Source: W0P28-013 sp051878315 (GTDB lineage Bacteria; Bacteroidota; Bacteroidia; Bacteroidales; Paludibacteraceae). Taken from it: 64,000 nucleotides of DNA. Location: assembly GCA_051878315.1 (NCBI GenBank), contig JBJEJW010000022.1, forward strand, positions 1 through 64,000, read 5' to 3'. The translations under genes were made by a program, and so were the position numbers. The notes beneath the pieces were generated by a model. It had not been told where the DNA came from. It searched no databases and saw only the letters and a program-made list of their open reading frames with translations. This document shows positions 1 through 8,004 of this stretch, one piece after another. Every line of letters begins with the position of its first letter. Positions within the stretch are counted from its first letter, which is position 1.

Positions 1-52
1 TTATATTCTTCTTACCACTTTTATTTTTATGCTTATAAGGGAGGCAGAATTT

Positions 53-904
53 ATGATTAAAAGAAAAACAACAGATGAATATATAAAAGAGTTAGAATTA
101 AAAAATCCAAATTTAGAGGTCATAGGGGATTATGTTAACAATCATACTAAGATATCTCATAAATGTAAAATACATAATATTATATATGACACCACTCCAG
201 CGCAGGCACTAAAAAGCTGCGGATGCGATCAATGCAGAAGAGAAAAATTGTCTAACATGTTTTCAAAGACACATGATCAATATGTCAAAGAAGTAAGTGA
301 GAAAAATCAAAATATTGAAGTCCTCGGAATTTATGTTGGCGTAAAGACAAAAATATTGCACAAATGTAAAATATGCAATTATGAATGGGATGCAAATCCA
401 AGAAATATATTGAGAGGGACTGGTTGCCCAATATGTTCTGGGGTGATTATTGGGCCATCGCCAGAATATAAAAATAGTATTTGGGCATCAGAGTACAGAG
501 AGTATTTTTCTAAATATTTAACAGAAGAGCAAATGAAACAATATATGCCAAATAGTAAGAAAAACGTTAATGCAATATGTCCAGATTGCGGTGAACATAA
601 ATTGATTAGTGTGCATCAATTAAAAGACCAGGGAATTGGTTGTATGTGTGGCGACGGGTATAGTTATCCTAACAAATTTGTATATAATATTTTATGTCAA
701 TTAAACTTAAATGTTAAGCCAGAATATAGTCCCCAATGGGCAAACAGAAAAAGATACGATGAATACAGGTATCGGCCGTCGAGTTCGGGAACATATCGCC
801 AAGTCCGAACGAATAGCGTGCTTCGAGTTGGTAAATGCCGGCTCTTCGCGTTTGGAATTCGAAGCCGGTTCCCACTGCAATGCCGTAATCGAAAATGGTT
901 TTGA
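53..904 (+). CDS. Phage-like zinc-ribbon (DUF723-type) protein, chimeric after ~766
   Basis: The N-terminal part has two ~60-residue repeats (about residues 5-70 and 75-140). Each has a Y-(I/V)-K-E start, an L-G-x-Y segment, an H-K-C-K motif and a later C-x2-C pair, as in the treble-clef/zinc-ribbon repeats of phage proteins. A third Cys cluster (CPDCG, then CMCG) follows. Next comes a segment like the start of a VSR/homing-type nuclease domain, with YPNKFVYNIL and then WANRKRYDEY. Similarity ends at about base 766; the last ~46 codons read antisense through the neighbouring barrel gene. The ATG at 53 is chosen over 29 because AAGGGAGG at 37-44 is a strong Shine-Dalgarno, itself unusual for this phylum. 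The gene is AT-rich, unlike everything to its right. Nuclease activity is inferred, and the catalytic half is missing. Confidence 0.65.
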   Translation: MIKRKTTDEYIKELELKNPNLEVIGDYVNNHTKISHKCKIHNIIYDTTPAQALKSCGCDQCRREKLSNMFSKTHDQYVKEVSEKNQNIEVLGIYVGVKTKILHKCKICNYEWDANPRNILRGTGCPICSGVIIGPSPEYKNSIWASEYREYFSKYLTEEQMKQYMPNSKKNVNAICPDCGEHKLISVHQLKDQGIGCMCGDGYSYPNKFVYNILCQLNLNVKPEYSPQWANRKRYDEYRYRPSSSGTYRQVRTNSVLRVGKCRLFAFGIRSRFPLQCRNRKWF

Positions 905-1346
905 AGTCGTCGGTGTGGCGCGGTGCGCGTTGTTCGTCGGTTATGTCGGTCGAAGTGCTGTCCGACACGCGGAAACTGATAGAAGGCCCGAGATTGAAAA
1001 ACCAACGGAAAAAGTCTTTTTTGATATAGATGTGCGATAAAAAGGGAATTTCGATATAATTGAGTGTTCGTGCGTAGTGATAGTCGTCCGTTTTTTCGCT
1101 CCAGCCGCGTTGTGTAAAATTGGTTTCGACCTGTATGCCAAAAAATCTGTCGGAGATGTAACGAAAGGCGACACCGGCTTGCGCACCATAGAGCATCGTG
1201 TGCGACACATTCGGTTTGAACGACACAAACGAGGCTGTGGCACCGGCGCGCACGCCCACGGTGTATTCGGGTTCGTAGTAATAGCGTTGCGCCACAAGCG
1301 CCCCCGAAAGAGTTATAAGCAAAAGAAGTGCAAAGTATTTTCTCAT
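714..1346 (-). CDS. Outer-membrane beta-barrel protein (porin family), 3' end replaced
   Basis: Starts with a signal peptide (MRKYFALLLLITLSG, cleavage after LVAQ) and continues as an eight-strand-type barrel of the OMP_b-brl/PorT-like family: alternating aromatic strands, e.g. YTVGVRAGATASF, NYIEIPFLSHIY and YQLEARYSFGLGDMF. The ATG at 1346 is preferred to an upstream in-frame start because it begins the signal peptide and lies 10 bases after the LysM gene stop. Recognisable protein ends at ...NSTADT near base 769. The last ~18 codons read into the AT-rich island, and the expected final strand ending in a hydrophobic residue is missing. Last gene of the minus-strand envelope operon. The family is well supported; the ligand is unknown. 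Confidence 0.75.
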   Translation of the reverse strand: MRKYFALLLLITLSGALVAQRYYYEPEYTVGVRAGATASFVSFKPNVSHTMLYGAQAGVAFRYISDRFFGIQVETNFTQRGWSEKTDDYHYARTLNYIEIPFLSHIYIKKDFFRWFFNLGPSISFRVSDSTSTDITDEQRAPRHTDDFKTIFDYGIAVGTGFEFQTRRAGIYQLEARYSFGLGDMFPNSTADTCIHRIFFCLPIGDYILA

Positions 1347-1356
1347 ACGCAAAACA

Positions 1357-3126
1357 TTATTTGACATTGTGCAACTGACGATTGTAAAATCCGAACAAAT
1401 ACCAATTGGTATTGATCCATTGTTTGGATCCGTTTTGTTCGAACGAAAAATCGGATTGCAAGCCTTGATATGCACTATGTTTGAAAGCGGCTGTCGGGTT
1501 TTCTTTGTTGATAGTCAGCATTTTAGTCATATAGTTTATCACATCGTAACCAATTAAATCGTAATGCGGATTGGTTTCGCACGTGTGGTTACCAAACCAA
1601 GTACGATAACGCGCCTCGTAGGCATCGGTGTCGGTCTGATTGAACAACGAATAGAAGTAGGTACCGTCGTAATATTGTGTCCATTGTTTCCAATCATCAA
1701 AGCCCCAAATCTGCAAAAACGGCAGTTCAAGAGCTTTGATTTGTGGCAGTAGATTTTCGACGAGATCGACGCGTTGCGTGGCAAGAAACAAGAGCGCACG
1801 ATTGCGGCCGACCAATTTTTGCAATGTATCGACATTATGCTGTGTCAGCACGATTTCATCATACGTTTTGCGTGCTTCGTGTAGTTTTTTTGTCAATTCG
1901 TCAGCCAACAAGTTTGCCTTGTCGCGTTTGTCGCTCACGCGTGCAATGACGAAACGCTGATTTGGAAACCGTTTGACAATAGTTTGCGCCACAATGGGCA
2001 ACATGCGTTCCTGCGAAGGATTGAACTGCAATAGGAAATTATTGGCCTCGGCATCGATTTTGGATGTAAACGGCACCAACGCATAGATATGGTGTTTTTG
2101 AGCGAAATCGGCCACCGCTTGCACCTGATTGGCGTAAGCCGGTCCGATTATCAAATCCATTGCCGTCAGTTCCTGGCAATGCAACACGGAGTCGAGCAAT
2201 GCCAACGATTTTTCGATGTCATAAGTATATAATTCGACCGAAATACCGGCGCGTTTCACATCTTCGAGTCCGATTAATACACCGCGATAAAATTCCCAAA
2301 AATAATTGACTGACGCATCAATATAAGGTGTTTTCAGCATAAACGGCAATAAAACGGCAATTTTCAGCGCATTCGGATTTGGTGCAGCAACAATTTTGAC
2401 TGTATCAACTACAGGTGTCACAACGTCTGCAACGACAGGCACAACCGTATCGGGGAGAACGGTTACGACCGATGGTGTCGGAGCATGCTCGGTTTCTTTA
2501 TCGGGTATCAATAATTCGTCGCCCACTTTGATAGTTGTTGTAATGTTATTCACCTCGACAAGATCTTCGACCGTGATGCCGTATTGGCGACTGATGCCAT
2601 AGAGCGTTTCGTTTTTTTGCACCACATGTTTGCGCACTGTCAGGATAGCGGCAGCAGGATTTTGGATTGGTTGTATGGTTTCGGCCCTGCGTTCGTCGGT
2701 GAACGATTGTTTCGGTATTTTCAGTTGTTGCCCCACTTTCAGACCATCGGCCAATTCGGGATTGTATTTCAACAAGTCAGAAATCGTAACATTGTACTTG
2801 CGCGACAAAGCATAGAGTGTCTGTTTGGGCTGTACCTGATGCAGGATGAACTCAGTGGAAATCGTGTCGGGTCGCACCTTTTCGACCACCGGCACGAGTA
2901 GAACCTGACCAATTTTAAGGCCTTCGGACAAATTGGGGTTACAGTTGTGCAAATCAGCTTGCGACACACCAAATTTGCGTGCGATAGCGTATAATCCGTC
3001 TTTTGGAACGACAGTGTACGAATAGTAGTTTTTGCCATCGATTTGCACTATTGGATAGTCGGTTGTTTGTGCGCACAACAAAAGTACAAACATCGCGAAA
3101 GTAGCAGTCAAGAAGAAACGTTTCAT
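1357..3126 (-). CDS. Periplasmic LysM x3 protein with ABC-type substrate-binding-like domain
   Basis: 589 aa. Signal peptide 1-20 (MKRFFLTATFAMFVLLLCAQ). Three LysM peptidoglycan-binding modules at about 36-80, 96-138 and 167-208, each with the (L/Y)-(Y/H)-A-I/L-S/A-R-K/Q-(F/Y)-G/N-V pattern and a closing VGQ..IP. A Pro/Val-rich linker follows. From about 255 to the end there is a periplasmic-binding-protein type I fold (KIAVLLPFML, DLIIGPAYANQV, YDLIGYDVINYM), as in Leu/Ile/Val-binding proteins. Such LysM-PBP fusions are common in Bacteroidales and usually annotated as LysM peptidoglycan-binding proteins. It probably anchors a sensor or scaffold to the cell wall; no ligand can be named. Follows the Usp-like gene by 37 bases. 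Confidence 0.85.
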   Translation of the reverse strand: MKRFFLTATFAMFVLLLCAQTTDYPIVQIDGKNYYSYTVVPKDGLYAIARKFGVSQADLHNCNPNLSEGLKIGQVLLVPVVEKVRPDTISTEFILHQVQPKQTLYALSRKYNVTISDLLKYNPELADGLKVGQQLKIPKQSFTDERRAETIQPIQNPAAAILTVRKHVVQKNETLYGISRQYGITVEDLVEVNNITTTIKVGDELLIPDKETEHAPTPSVVTVLPDTVVPVVADVVTPVVDTVKIVAAPNPNALKIAVLLPFMLKTPYIDASVNYFWEFYRGVLIGLEDVKRAGISVELYTYDIEKSLALLDSVLHCQELTAMDLIIGPAYANQVQAVADFAQKHHIYALVPFTSKIDAEANNFLLQFNPSQERMLPIVAQTIVKRFPNQRFVIARVSDKRDKANLLADELTKKLHEARKTYDEIVLTQHNVDTLQKLVGRNRALLFLATQRVDLVENLLPQIKALELPFLQIWGFDDWKQWTQYYDGTYFYSLFNQTDTDAYEARYRTWFGNHTCETNPHYDLIGYDVINYMTKMLTINKENPTAAFKHSAYQGLQSDFSFEQNGSKQWINTNWYLFGFYNRQLHNVK

Positions 3127-3163
3127 GTTTTATCGTATTGATTTTCAGATTATTGTAATAATT

Positions 3164-3856
3164 TTAATCGCACAGTGCATACAAATCGCCTCGTGGGTTG
3201 ATGAGTAAGAGCGGCACATTACACTGTTTGGCAATTTTATACTCTTTGCAGCCAAACAAAATATCGTCCAACCCATATTCACGCGATGCCGACACTATGA
3301 CCAAATCGGCTTGCGTTTGCGCCCACCGAGCCGCTTCGCGTTCGACGCCATCGCTGCCCTTGCGTGCCTGCACAATGTCGTATTGCAGCTGAAAAGAATC
3401 GAATAGAGTTGTCATGGCATCGATATTTTTAAGGGCTCGCGTTCCATAATCTTTCGGTTTGAATATGGTCAATTTAGCCGCGAAAAAACGTCCGAATGCA
3501 GCCGCAAACGGTGCTTTTTCTTTATCTTCGGGCAAAAACGTTACCGGCACAGCCACCGTATCGAAATGCGGAGTTTGATTTGGACGTACTAACAGATACG
3601 GAATTCGGAGCGTGCGACATGCTTGCAGACAAGTGTTTATCTGTCGTGCGCCATCGACCTCCATTACCAACATCGAAGCATCCAAACGTTCCAATTCGTC
3701 CAACAAATCGGCTAATTTCGACGCATTGCGAACGGTATCGCCGCCTACGTTCAGTGTGCGCACGTCATGTTTGAGTGCCGCCGCTATTGTTTCGGCAAAA
3801 CGAACGGCTGTTGGTGCAGCCCGGCCTATCTCCAAAGTTACCACTACCCTGCTCAT
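3164..3856 (-). CDS. Universal stress protein (UspA)-like protein
   Basis: 230 aa, no signal peptide. It starts as an alpha/beta Usp fold (SRVVVTLEIG, then FAETIAAALKHDVRTLNVGG). A second half ends with the typical Usp C-terminal strands (ADLVIVSASREYGLDDILFGCKEYKIAKQ, then NVPLLLINPRG). The classical ATP-binding G-x2-G-x9-G-S/T motif is degenerate, so nucleotide binding is uncertain. The start codon overlaps the stop of the OstA-like gene (ATGA at 3853-3856), so the two are probably translationally coupled. A cytoplasmic stress-type protein in an envelope-assembly operon is a recurrent Bacteroidales arrangement, but its role there is not established. Confidence 0.75.
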   Translation of the reverse strand: MSRVVVTLEIGRAAPTAVRFAETIAAALKHDVRTLNVGGDTVRNASKLADLLDELERLDASMLVMEVDGARQINTCLQACRTLRIPYLLVRPNQTPHFDTVAVPVTFLPEDKEKAPFAAAFGRFFAAKLTIFKPKDYGTRALKNIDAMTTLFDSFQLQYDIVQARKGSDGVEREAARWAQTQADLVIVSASREYGLDDILFGCKEYKIAKQCNVPLLLINPRGDLYALCD

Positions 3857-5727
3857 CGCGATGTGTTGGTTTTGAGTGTTGTTTTTCCGCCTAAGCCGGT
3901 CGGCGACACGGACTGTCCGCTACTACTGCCACCATCGAAACGCGCCGGCATTTGTTGTGTATCGGTTGGTATTGTTTGTTGGGCGGCTTTGTCTGCAGTT
4001 GAGGCGACGTCGGTTTCGACATGTCCTGGCCGACGCCGTTGCTGTTGTTCGGTTGTTTTGTGTCGCACGGGTCGGTCGAATACGGCTTGCCATGTATCCG
4101 GCCGCACATCGGCCTGCCACGAAAATCCCGGCATGCGCAACATATCATCTGTTACCATTTCCATAGGTGTAAGTACGCCTGTCGGAGCCGGGAATAATAC
4201 GATTCGTTCGATTTTTTGCTGTTGCAAATAGACCGTCAGATAACTGCTTTCTGTCTGGTTTAGGCCTATCATCACACTATCGTCGTCGAGCGGGAAATAG
4301 AGCGAAACAGCATTGCCTCGAATATGCACCTGTCGCAATTCCCTATCGGACATATAGGCCACAAGTTCCTTGCCTGACAATTGGTTGTAGTGCGCCGAAT
4401 CCTGCTGTTCGCACACGAATGCAGCACCGACCACTTGCAGACGCTCCACATCGCCGTTCACCGAATAAATATGCATGGTATCGCCCGTGATTTGACGATT
4501 ACCCGACCACGCCACCGGCTGTTGCATCAGGTGCAGCACAGAATCGCGTGTATTGTAACTTGCCGAATCGCACACCGCCTGCACATCGTGTCGGAACATA
4601 CGAACATTATGGTAGGCTCGCACCACTTTTTCGGTAGAATCGACTGCAAAGGCATACAACGTATCAGCATTCAAATAAAGCGTGTCGGGTGAGGAATGTT
4701 CCACCATCAGTGCCGAATCGTAAGCCAACGCCACATCGCCTTGTTCATTATAATAAATGAATTGTCCGAAAAAGGTCATCTGTTTTGCCGAGTCGTTCAA
4801 CACCACATGGTCGTAAGCGCGTCCCTCGCCCATACGTTTGTCGTATACGATAGAATCGCCCGTAAGTGTTTGTCCATCAGCATGTTTAATCCACGAATTA
4901 AGGCGTAACTGCGATTGTTCAGTACGTGTGTTGTAAAAACCCAATTCCGAATAAATGGTTGTTTCTTCGGCATAAACAATAGTGGTTGGTCCGACAATTT
5001 CGGCTACAGCCGATTCTGTATTATATTTCAGCGTGTCGGCATCCATGATGAAGTTCGGGTTTGTCAGCGACACCTCGTGGCGAAACACGGCCAATCGTTC
5101 TCCCGGATAATAATGGCCATAAACAGAAGTCAACACATTTGACTCGTCGTACAATTTACCGCCGGTATAGTAATAACCGACATTCGCCATACGGTCGTAA
5201 TTCAAACTGTCGGTAACGAGCGTTACATCACGATTGTTCATGCGCACATTGCGTCGCAGGCGTGCCATTTTAGTATTTCCGTCGTAATAGAGCACATCGC
5301 CATAGATAAACAACGTATCGCCTTGCACGATACGCACATGTCCGTAAGCCGTAAACGAGTTTTGCTGTTCGTAGAAATAAGCGCTGTCGCAATAGAGGTA
5401 CGCATCGTCGTGGCGAAAACGTACATTGCCTTTCAGCAGTTGCGCATCGGCATTGCGAGCTTGGTCGAAACTGAATGTTTCGGCATTTTCGAGATAGACC
5501 GGCGTTTTGTTTTCGGTCGATGTCGTCGATTGCGATTTGGGTTTTGTTACAGACGGCGTTTTTTGTTGTGGCGTATCGTTGGTCGGCGGTGTCATTATTT
5601 TTTGCGATGGCGACATTGTCCTTGGCGCAATGTGTTGCTTATTCTGTTGAGCCGCCAACGGGACGGCCGAGATACACAACCAGCATCCCAACAAACACAA
5701 AATGTTATATCGCAATAAATCCGCCAC
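3853..5727 (-). CDS. OstA-like protein (LptA/LptD N-terminal fold)
   Basis: 624 aa. Signal peptide about 1-27 (ending PLAAQQ). A low-complexity Gln/Thr/Pro/Lys linker runs to about 75. A long run of OstA-like beta repeats follows, recognisable from the recurring Y-x-D-S/T-A-x-Y and G-D-x-(L/I/V)-x-Y-D patterns (e.g. LYCDSAYFYEQQN, IYGDVLYYDGNTKMARLRRN, LTGDSIVYDKRMGEGRAYDH). In characterised systems this fold carries lipopolysaccharide across the periplasm; the Bacteroidota protein has the beta-jellyroll part but no LptD barrel. The C-terminal ~100 residues are Gln/Thr-rich. It sits directly downstream of three SurA-like foldases, consistent with outer-membrane assembly. Confidence 0.85.
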   Translation of the reverse strand: MADLLRYNILCLLGCWLCISAVPLAAQQNKQHIAPRTMSPSQKIMTPPTNDTPQQKTPSVTKPKSQSTTSTENKTPVYLENAETFSFDQARNADAQLLKGNVRFRHDDAYLYCDSAYFYEQQNSFTAYGHVRIVQGDTLFIYGDVLYYDGNTKMARLRRNVRMNNRDVTLVTDSLNYDRMANVGYYYTGGKLYDESNVLTSVYGHYYPGERLAVFRHEVSLTNPNFIMDADTLKYNTESAVAEIVGPTTIVYAEETTIYSELGFYNTRTEQSQLRLNSWIKHADGQTLTGDSIVYDKRMGEGRAYDHVVLNDSAKQMTFFGQFIYYNEQGDVALAYDSALMVEHSSPDTLYLNADTLYAFAVDSTEKVVRAYHNVRMFRHDVQAVCDSASYNTRDSVLHLMQQPVAWSGNRQITGDTMHIYSVNGDVERLQVVGAAFVCEQQDSAHYNQLSGKELVAYMSDRELRQVHIRGNAVSLYFPLDDDSVMIGLNQTESSYLTVYLQQQKIERIVLFPAPTGVLTPMEMVTDDMLRMPGFSWQADVRPDTWQAVFDRPVRHKTTEQQQRRRPGHVETDVASTADKAAQQTIPTDTQQMPARFDGGSSSGQSVSPTGLGGKTTLKTNTSR

Positions 5728-5739
5728 CTGAATTTCAAA

Positions 5740-7095
5740 CTATTTTTTGAGCCATCCCTCGTGTTCAAAATCGCAATTTCGCCAGTCGGGTGCAATATAG
5801 ATATAAGTTTCTTTGATTTTGCGATCAATCCAATCCGACAAGATTTCGGCACGTTTCACATTTTCACAATACTGTTTCAACTGCTGATAGTCGTCGTTCA
5901 AATTGGCTTTGTGATTAGGCGTTTTTGCTTTCAGGCGAATAACGGCATAAACTTCGCGTCCGAGCGAAGCATCCATCATGGCAAAAGGTTGCGATATTTC
6001 ACCAATTTTCAGATTATAGGCTATTTTGGCTACTTCCTGTGGCAAATCTTGATATTCAAACTTCGATGCGCCGGTATTTTCGTTGGTCATTACACCGCCA
6101 TTCATGCGTGTATTTTTATCGGATGAATTCATGATAGCCGCCTCTTCGAAAGTCATTTTTCCGGTTCTGATGAGCGCTGCCAAACTATCGAGTTGTTGGA
6201 AAGTTTTTTCTTTGATAGCCGCCGACACGCGTGGACGCAACAATATGTGACGACAATTGATGCGGTCGCCGCGTTTTTCGAGCAACTGCACAATATGAAA
6301 ACCAAATTCGGTTTGAAACACGCGCGACACTTGTCCCGGTTCGGTAAGTGCGAAGGCTGCGTTGGTGAATTCGGGTACCATCGTACCACGCCCGAAAAAT
6401 CCCAATTCGCCACCTTTCGATGCCGTTCCCGGATCATCGGAATAGAGCCGCGCCAACATCGAAAAATCCGCCGAACCATTGTTCACACGTTCGGCATATT
6501 CGCGCAAACGGTTTTTGGTGGCCTCTAAATCTTCGACCGGAATAGGCGGTTCCAGCGTGATTATCTGCACTTCGACCATCGCCGGAATCATCGGAATGCT
6601 GTCGTCGGGCAACGATTGGTAGAACGCACGAACTTCAGCCGGCGTCAGTTTGATGTCGCCTGTCAGTTTCTGTTGCACCATCTGAATAGTCAGTTGGTCG
6701 TGAATCATTTGCCGCATCTCGTCCTTGATTTCAGTTACCGTTTTTTTGAAATACTCCTCCACTTTCTCTTTCGAACCGATTTCGCGCATAAAATGATCCA
6801 TACGCATATTGACTTGTGCTTCGACTTGCGATGCGCCTGCTTCGAGACTGTCAATTTTGGCTTGATGCAGATACAATTTTTGCAAAGCCATGCGTTCCGG
6901 TATCACACAATAAGGGTCGCCCTGCAAACGCTGTCCCTCATACTGCAGACGCAAACGCTGCTCTTCGACCTCACTCCGCATGATGGCATTATCGCCCACA
7001 ATCCACACGACACCGTCAATCATATTGGTTTGTGCCGACAACGTCAGCGACAGTGCCAACATGAATCCCATAACTATCAGTTTTCTTTTCTGCAT
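5740..7095 (-). CDS. SurA-like periplasmic peptidyl-prolyl isomerase / OMP chaperone
   Basis: 451 aa. Signal peptide (MQKRKLIVMGFMLALSLTLSAQ). A SurA N-terminal helical domain follows, with its hallmark start (MIDGVVWIVGDNAIMRSEVEEQ). A PpiC/parvulin rotamase domain lies at about 175-275, with the family signature A-x2-Y-S-D-D-P-x-T-A-x-K-G-G-E-L-G-F-F and a later FGFHIVQLLEKRG. A second, degenerate parvulin-like segment starts at RINCRHILL (about 278) and continues through the DKNTRMNGGVM segment. The architecture fits SurA, which escorts unfolded barrel proteins to the BAM complex. Lies 6 bases after the lipoprotein foldase gene and 12 bases before the OstA-like gene. The orthologue name surA is plausible but not proven among three paralogues. 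Confidence 0.88.
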   Translation of the reverse strand: MQKRKLIVMGFMLALSLTLSAQTNMIDGVVWIVGDNAIMRSEVEEQRLRLQYEGQRLQGDPYCVIPERMALQKLYLHQAKIDSLEAGASQVEAQVNMRMDHFMREIGSKEKVEEYFKKTVTEIKDEMRQMIHDQLTIQMVQQKLTGDIKLTPAEVRAFYQSLPDDSIPMIPAMVEVQIITLEPPIPVEDLEATKNRLREYAERVNNGSADFSMLARLYSDDPGTASKGGELGFFGRGTMVPEFTNAAFALTEPGQVSRVFQTEFGFHIVQLLEKRGDRINCRHILLRPRVSAAIKEKTFQQLDSLAALIRTGKMTFEEAAIMNSSDKNTRMNGGVMTNENTGASKFEYQDLPQEVAKIAYNLKIGEISQPFAMMDASLGREVYAVIRLKAKTPNHKANLNDDYQQLKQYCENVKRAEILSDWIDRKIKETYIYIAPDWRNCDFEHEGWLKK

Positions 7096-7101
7096 CTTTT
7101 T

Positions 7102-7992
7102 TTATTCAAAATAGGATTTCAAACTTTTTTTCCCTTGTAACGGATGATAAAATGTAATTTGTCCGTTCGTTACAGCATCGTCGTACAACGATACTTCAAA
7201 TTGCTGCAAATATTCAAGTTTCCGTTGATTACTGAGTATGGTTCTGATTTTTTCCTGCACAAAATCCAACGGAGTCGCCATGCCGACCAAACGATAATCT
7301 GTTACTTTCAAGAAATAGGTGTAGGTCGAATCGGATGCTTCGTAAAACGACGCGTTTTCCAAGAAATGTGTTTGGTCGGTATTCAAGGGTGGCATACGGC
7401 AAGTCAATTCATTGAAATACACCCACTTATCAGGGAAGTACTCGTAAACGGCTGCATGCCGCACACTATATTCTTCGAGCGTTTGCAAGTCGGCCTCGTC
7501 ATTAAGGTCTTTAATTGTTTTGCGCACACGTTCAATTTTCGGAGCGCCATTGGGCACTTTCAAAAAAATACCGCACAACACATTTTCACTCAATGGGAAC
7601 AAGCCTGCATGCTGTTCGTAAAACGCTTCGACTTCGGCGTCGGTCGGTTCGGGCAGACGTTGTGCCACCAAACGCTGCTGATAGTAATGAATGGTCAACG
7701 TTTTGCGGTACTCTTCGACCATGGCATCAATCTCGTCTTCGTTAGCGATATTGCGTTTTGCTGTTTCGTACAACAAAATATTGGTTGCCCATTTACGAAT
7801 GAACGCATCGGCCAAAACCGCACTATCTTCGGGAGCAGTGCCTGCGGGAATTATCTGCGCCAACTCGTCTTTGTAGAGAAATTGGCCTTCGACTTCCAAC
7901 AACGGTTCGCGCGCCACATCGGCTTGCGGTTTGAGAGAACAAGCCGCAAGCACACACGACAGCAACAATAGTGGCAGACTCTGCTTTTTCAT
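7102..7992 (-). CDS. Lipoprotein SurA/PpiC-like foldase
   Basis: About 296 aa from the ATG at 7992; the longer reading from 8001 would need a GTG. Signal peptide with lipobox L-A-A-C, so it is predicted to be lipidated at Cys. The body resembles the SurA/PrsA N-terminal helical chaperone region (LLEVEGQFLYKDELAQIIP, then a helical segment with QQRLVAQRLPEPTDAEVEAF). I see no convincing parvulin active-site block, so it may act as a chaperone only. It sits between two clear parvulins with gaps of 12 and 6 bases, which supports a shared periplasmic folding role. Confidence 0.75.
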   Translation of the reverse strand: MKKQSLPLLLLSCVLAACSLKPQADVAREPLLEVEGQFLYKDELAQIIPAGTAPEDSAVLADAFIRKWATNILLYETAKRNIANEDEIDAMVEEYRKTLTIHYYQQRLVAQRLPEPTDAEVEAFYEQHAGLFPLSENVLCGIFLKVPNGAPKIERVRKTIKDLNDEADLQTLEEYSVRHAAVYEYFPDKWVYFNELTCRMPPLNTDQTHFLENASFYEASDSTYTYFLKVTDYRLVGMATPLDFVQEKIRTILSNQRKLEYLQQFEVSLYDDAVTNGQITFYHPLQGKKSLKSYFE

Positions 7993-8004
7993 ACGCAACA
8001 CACT

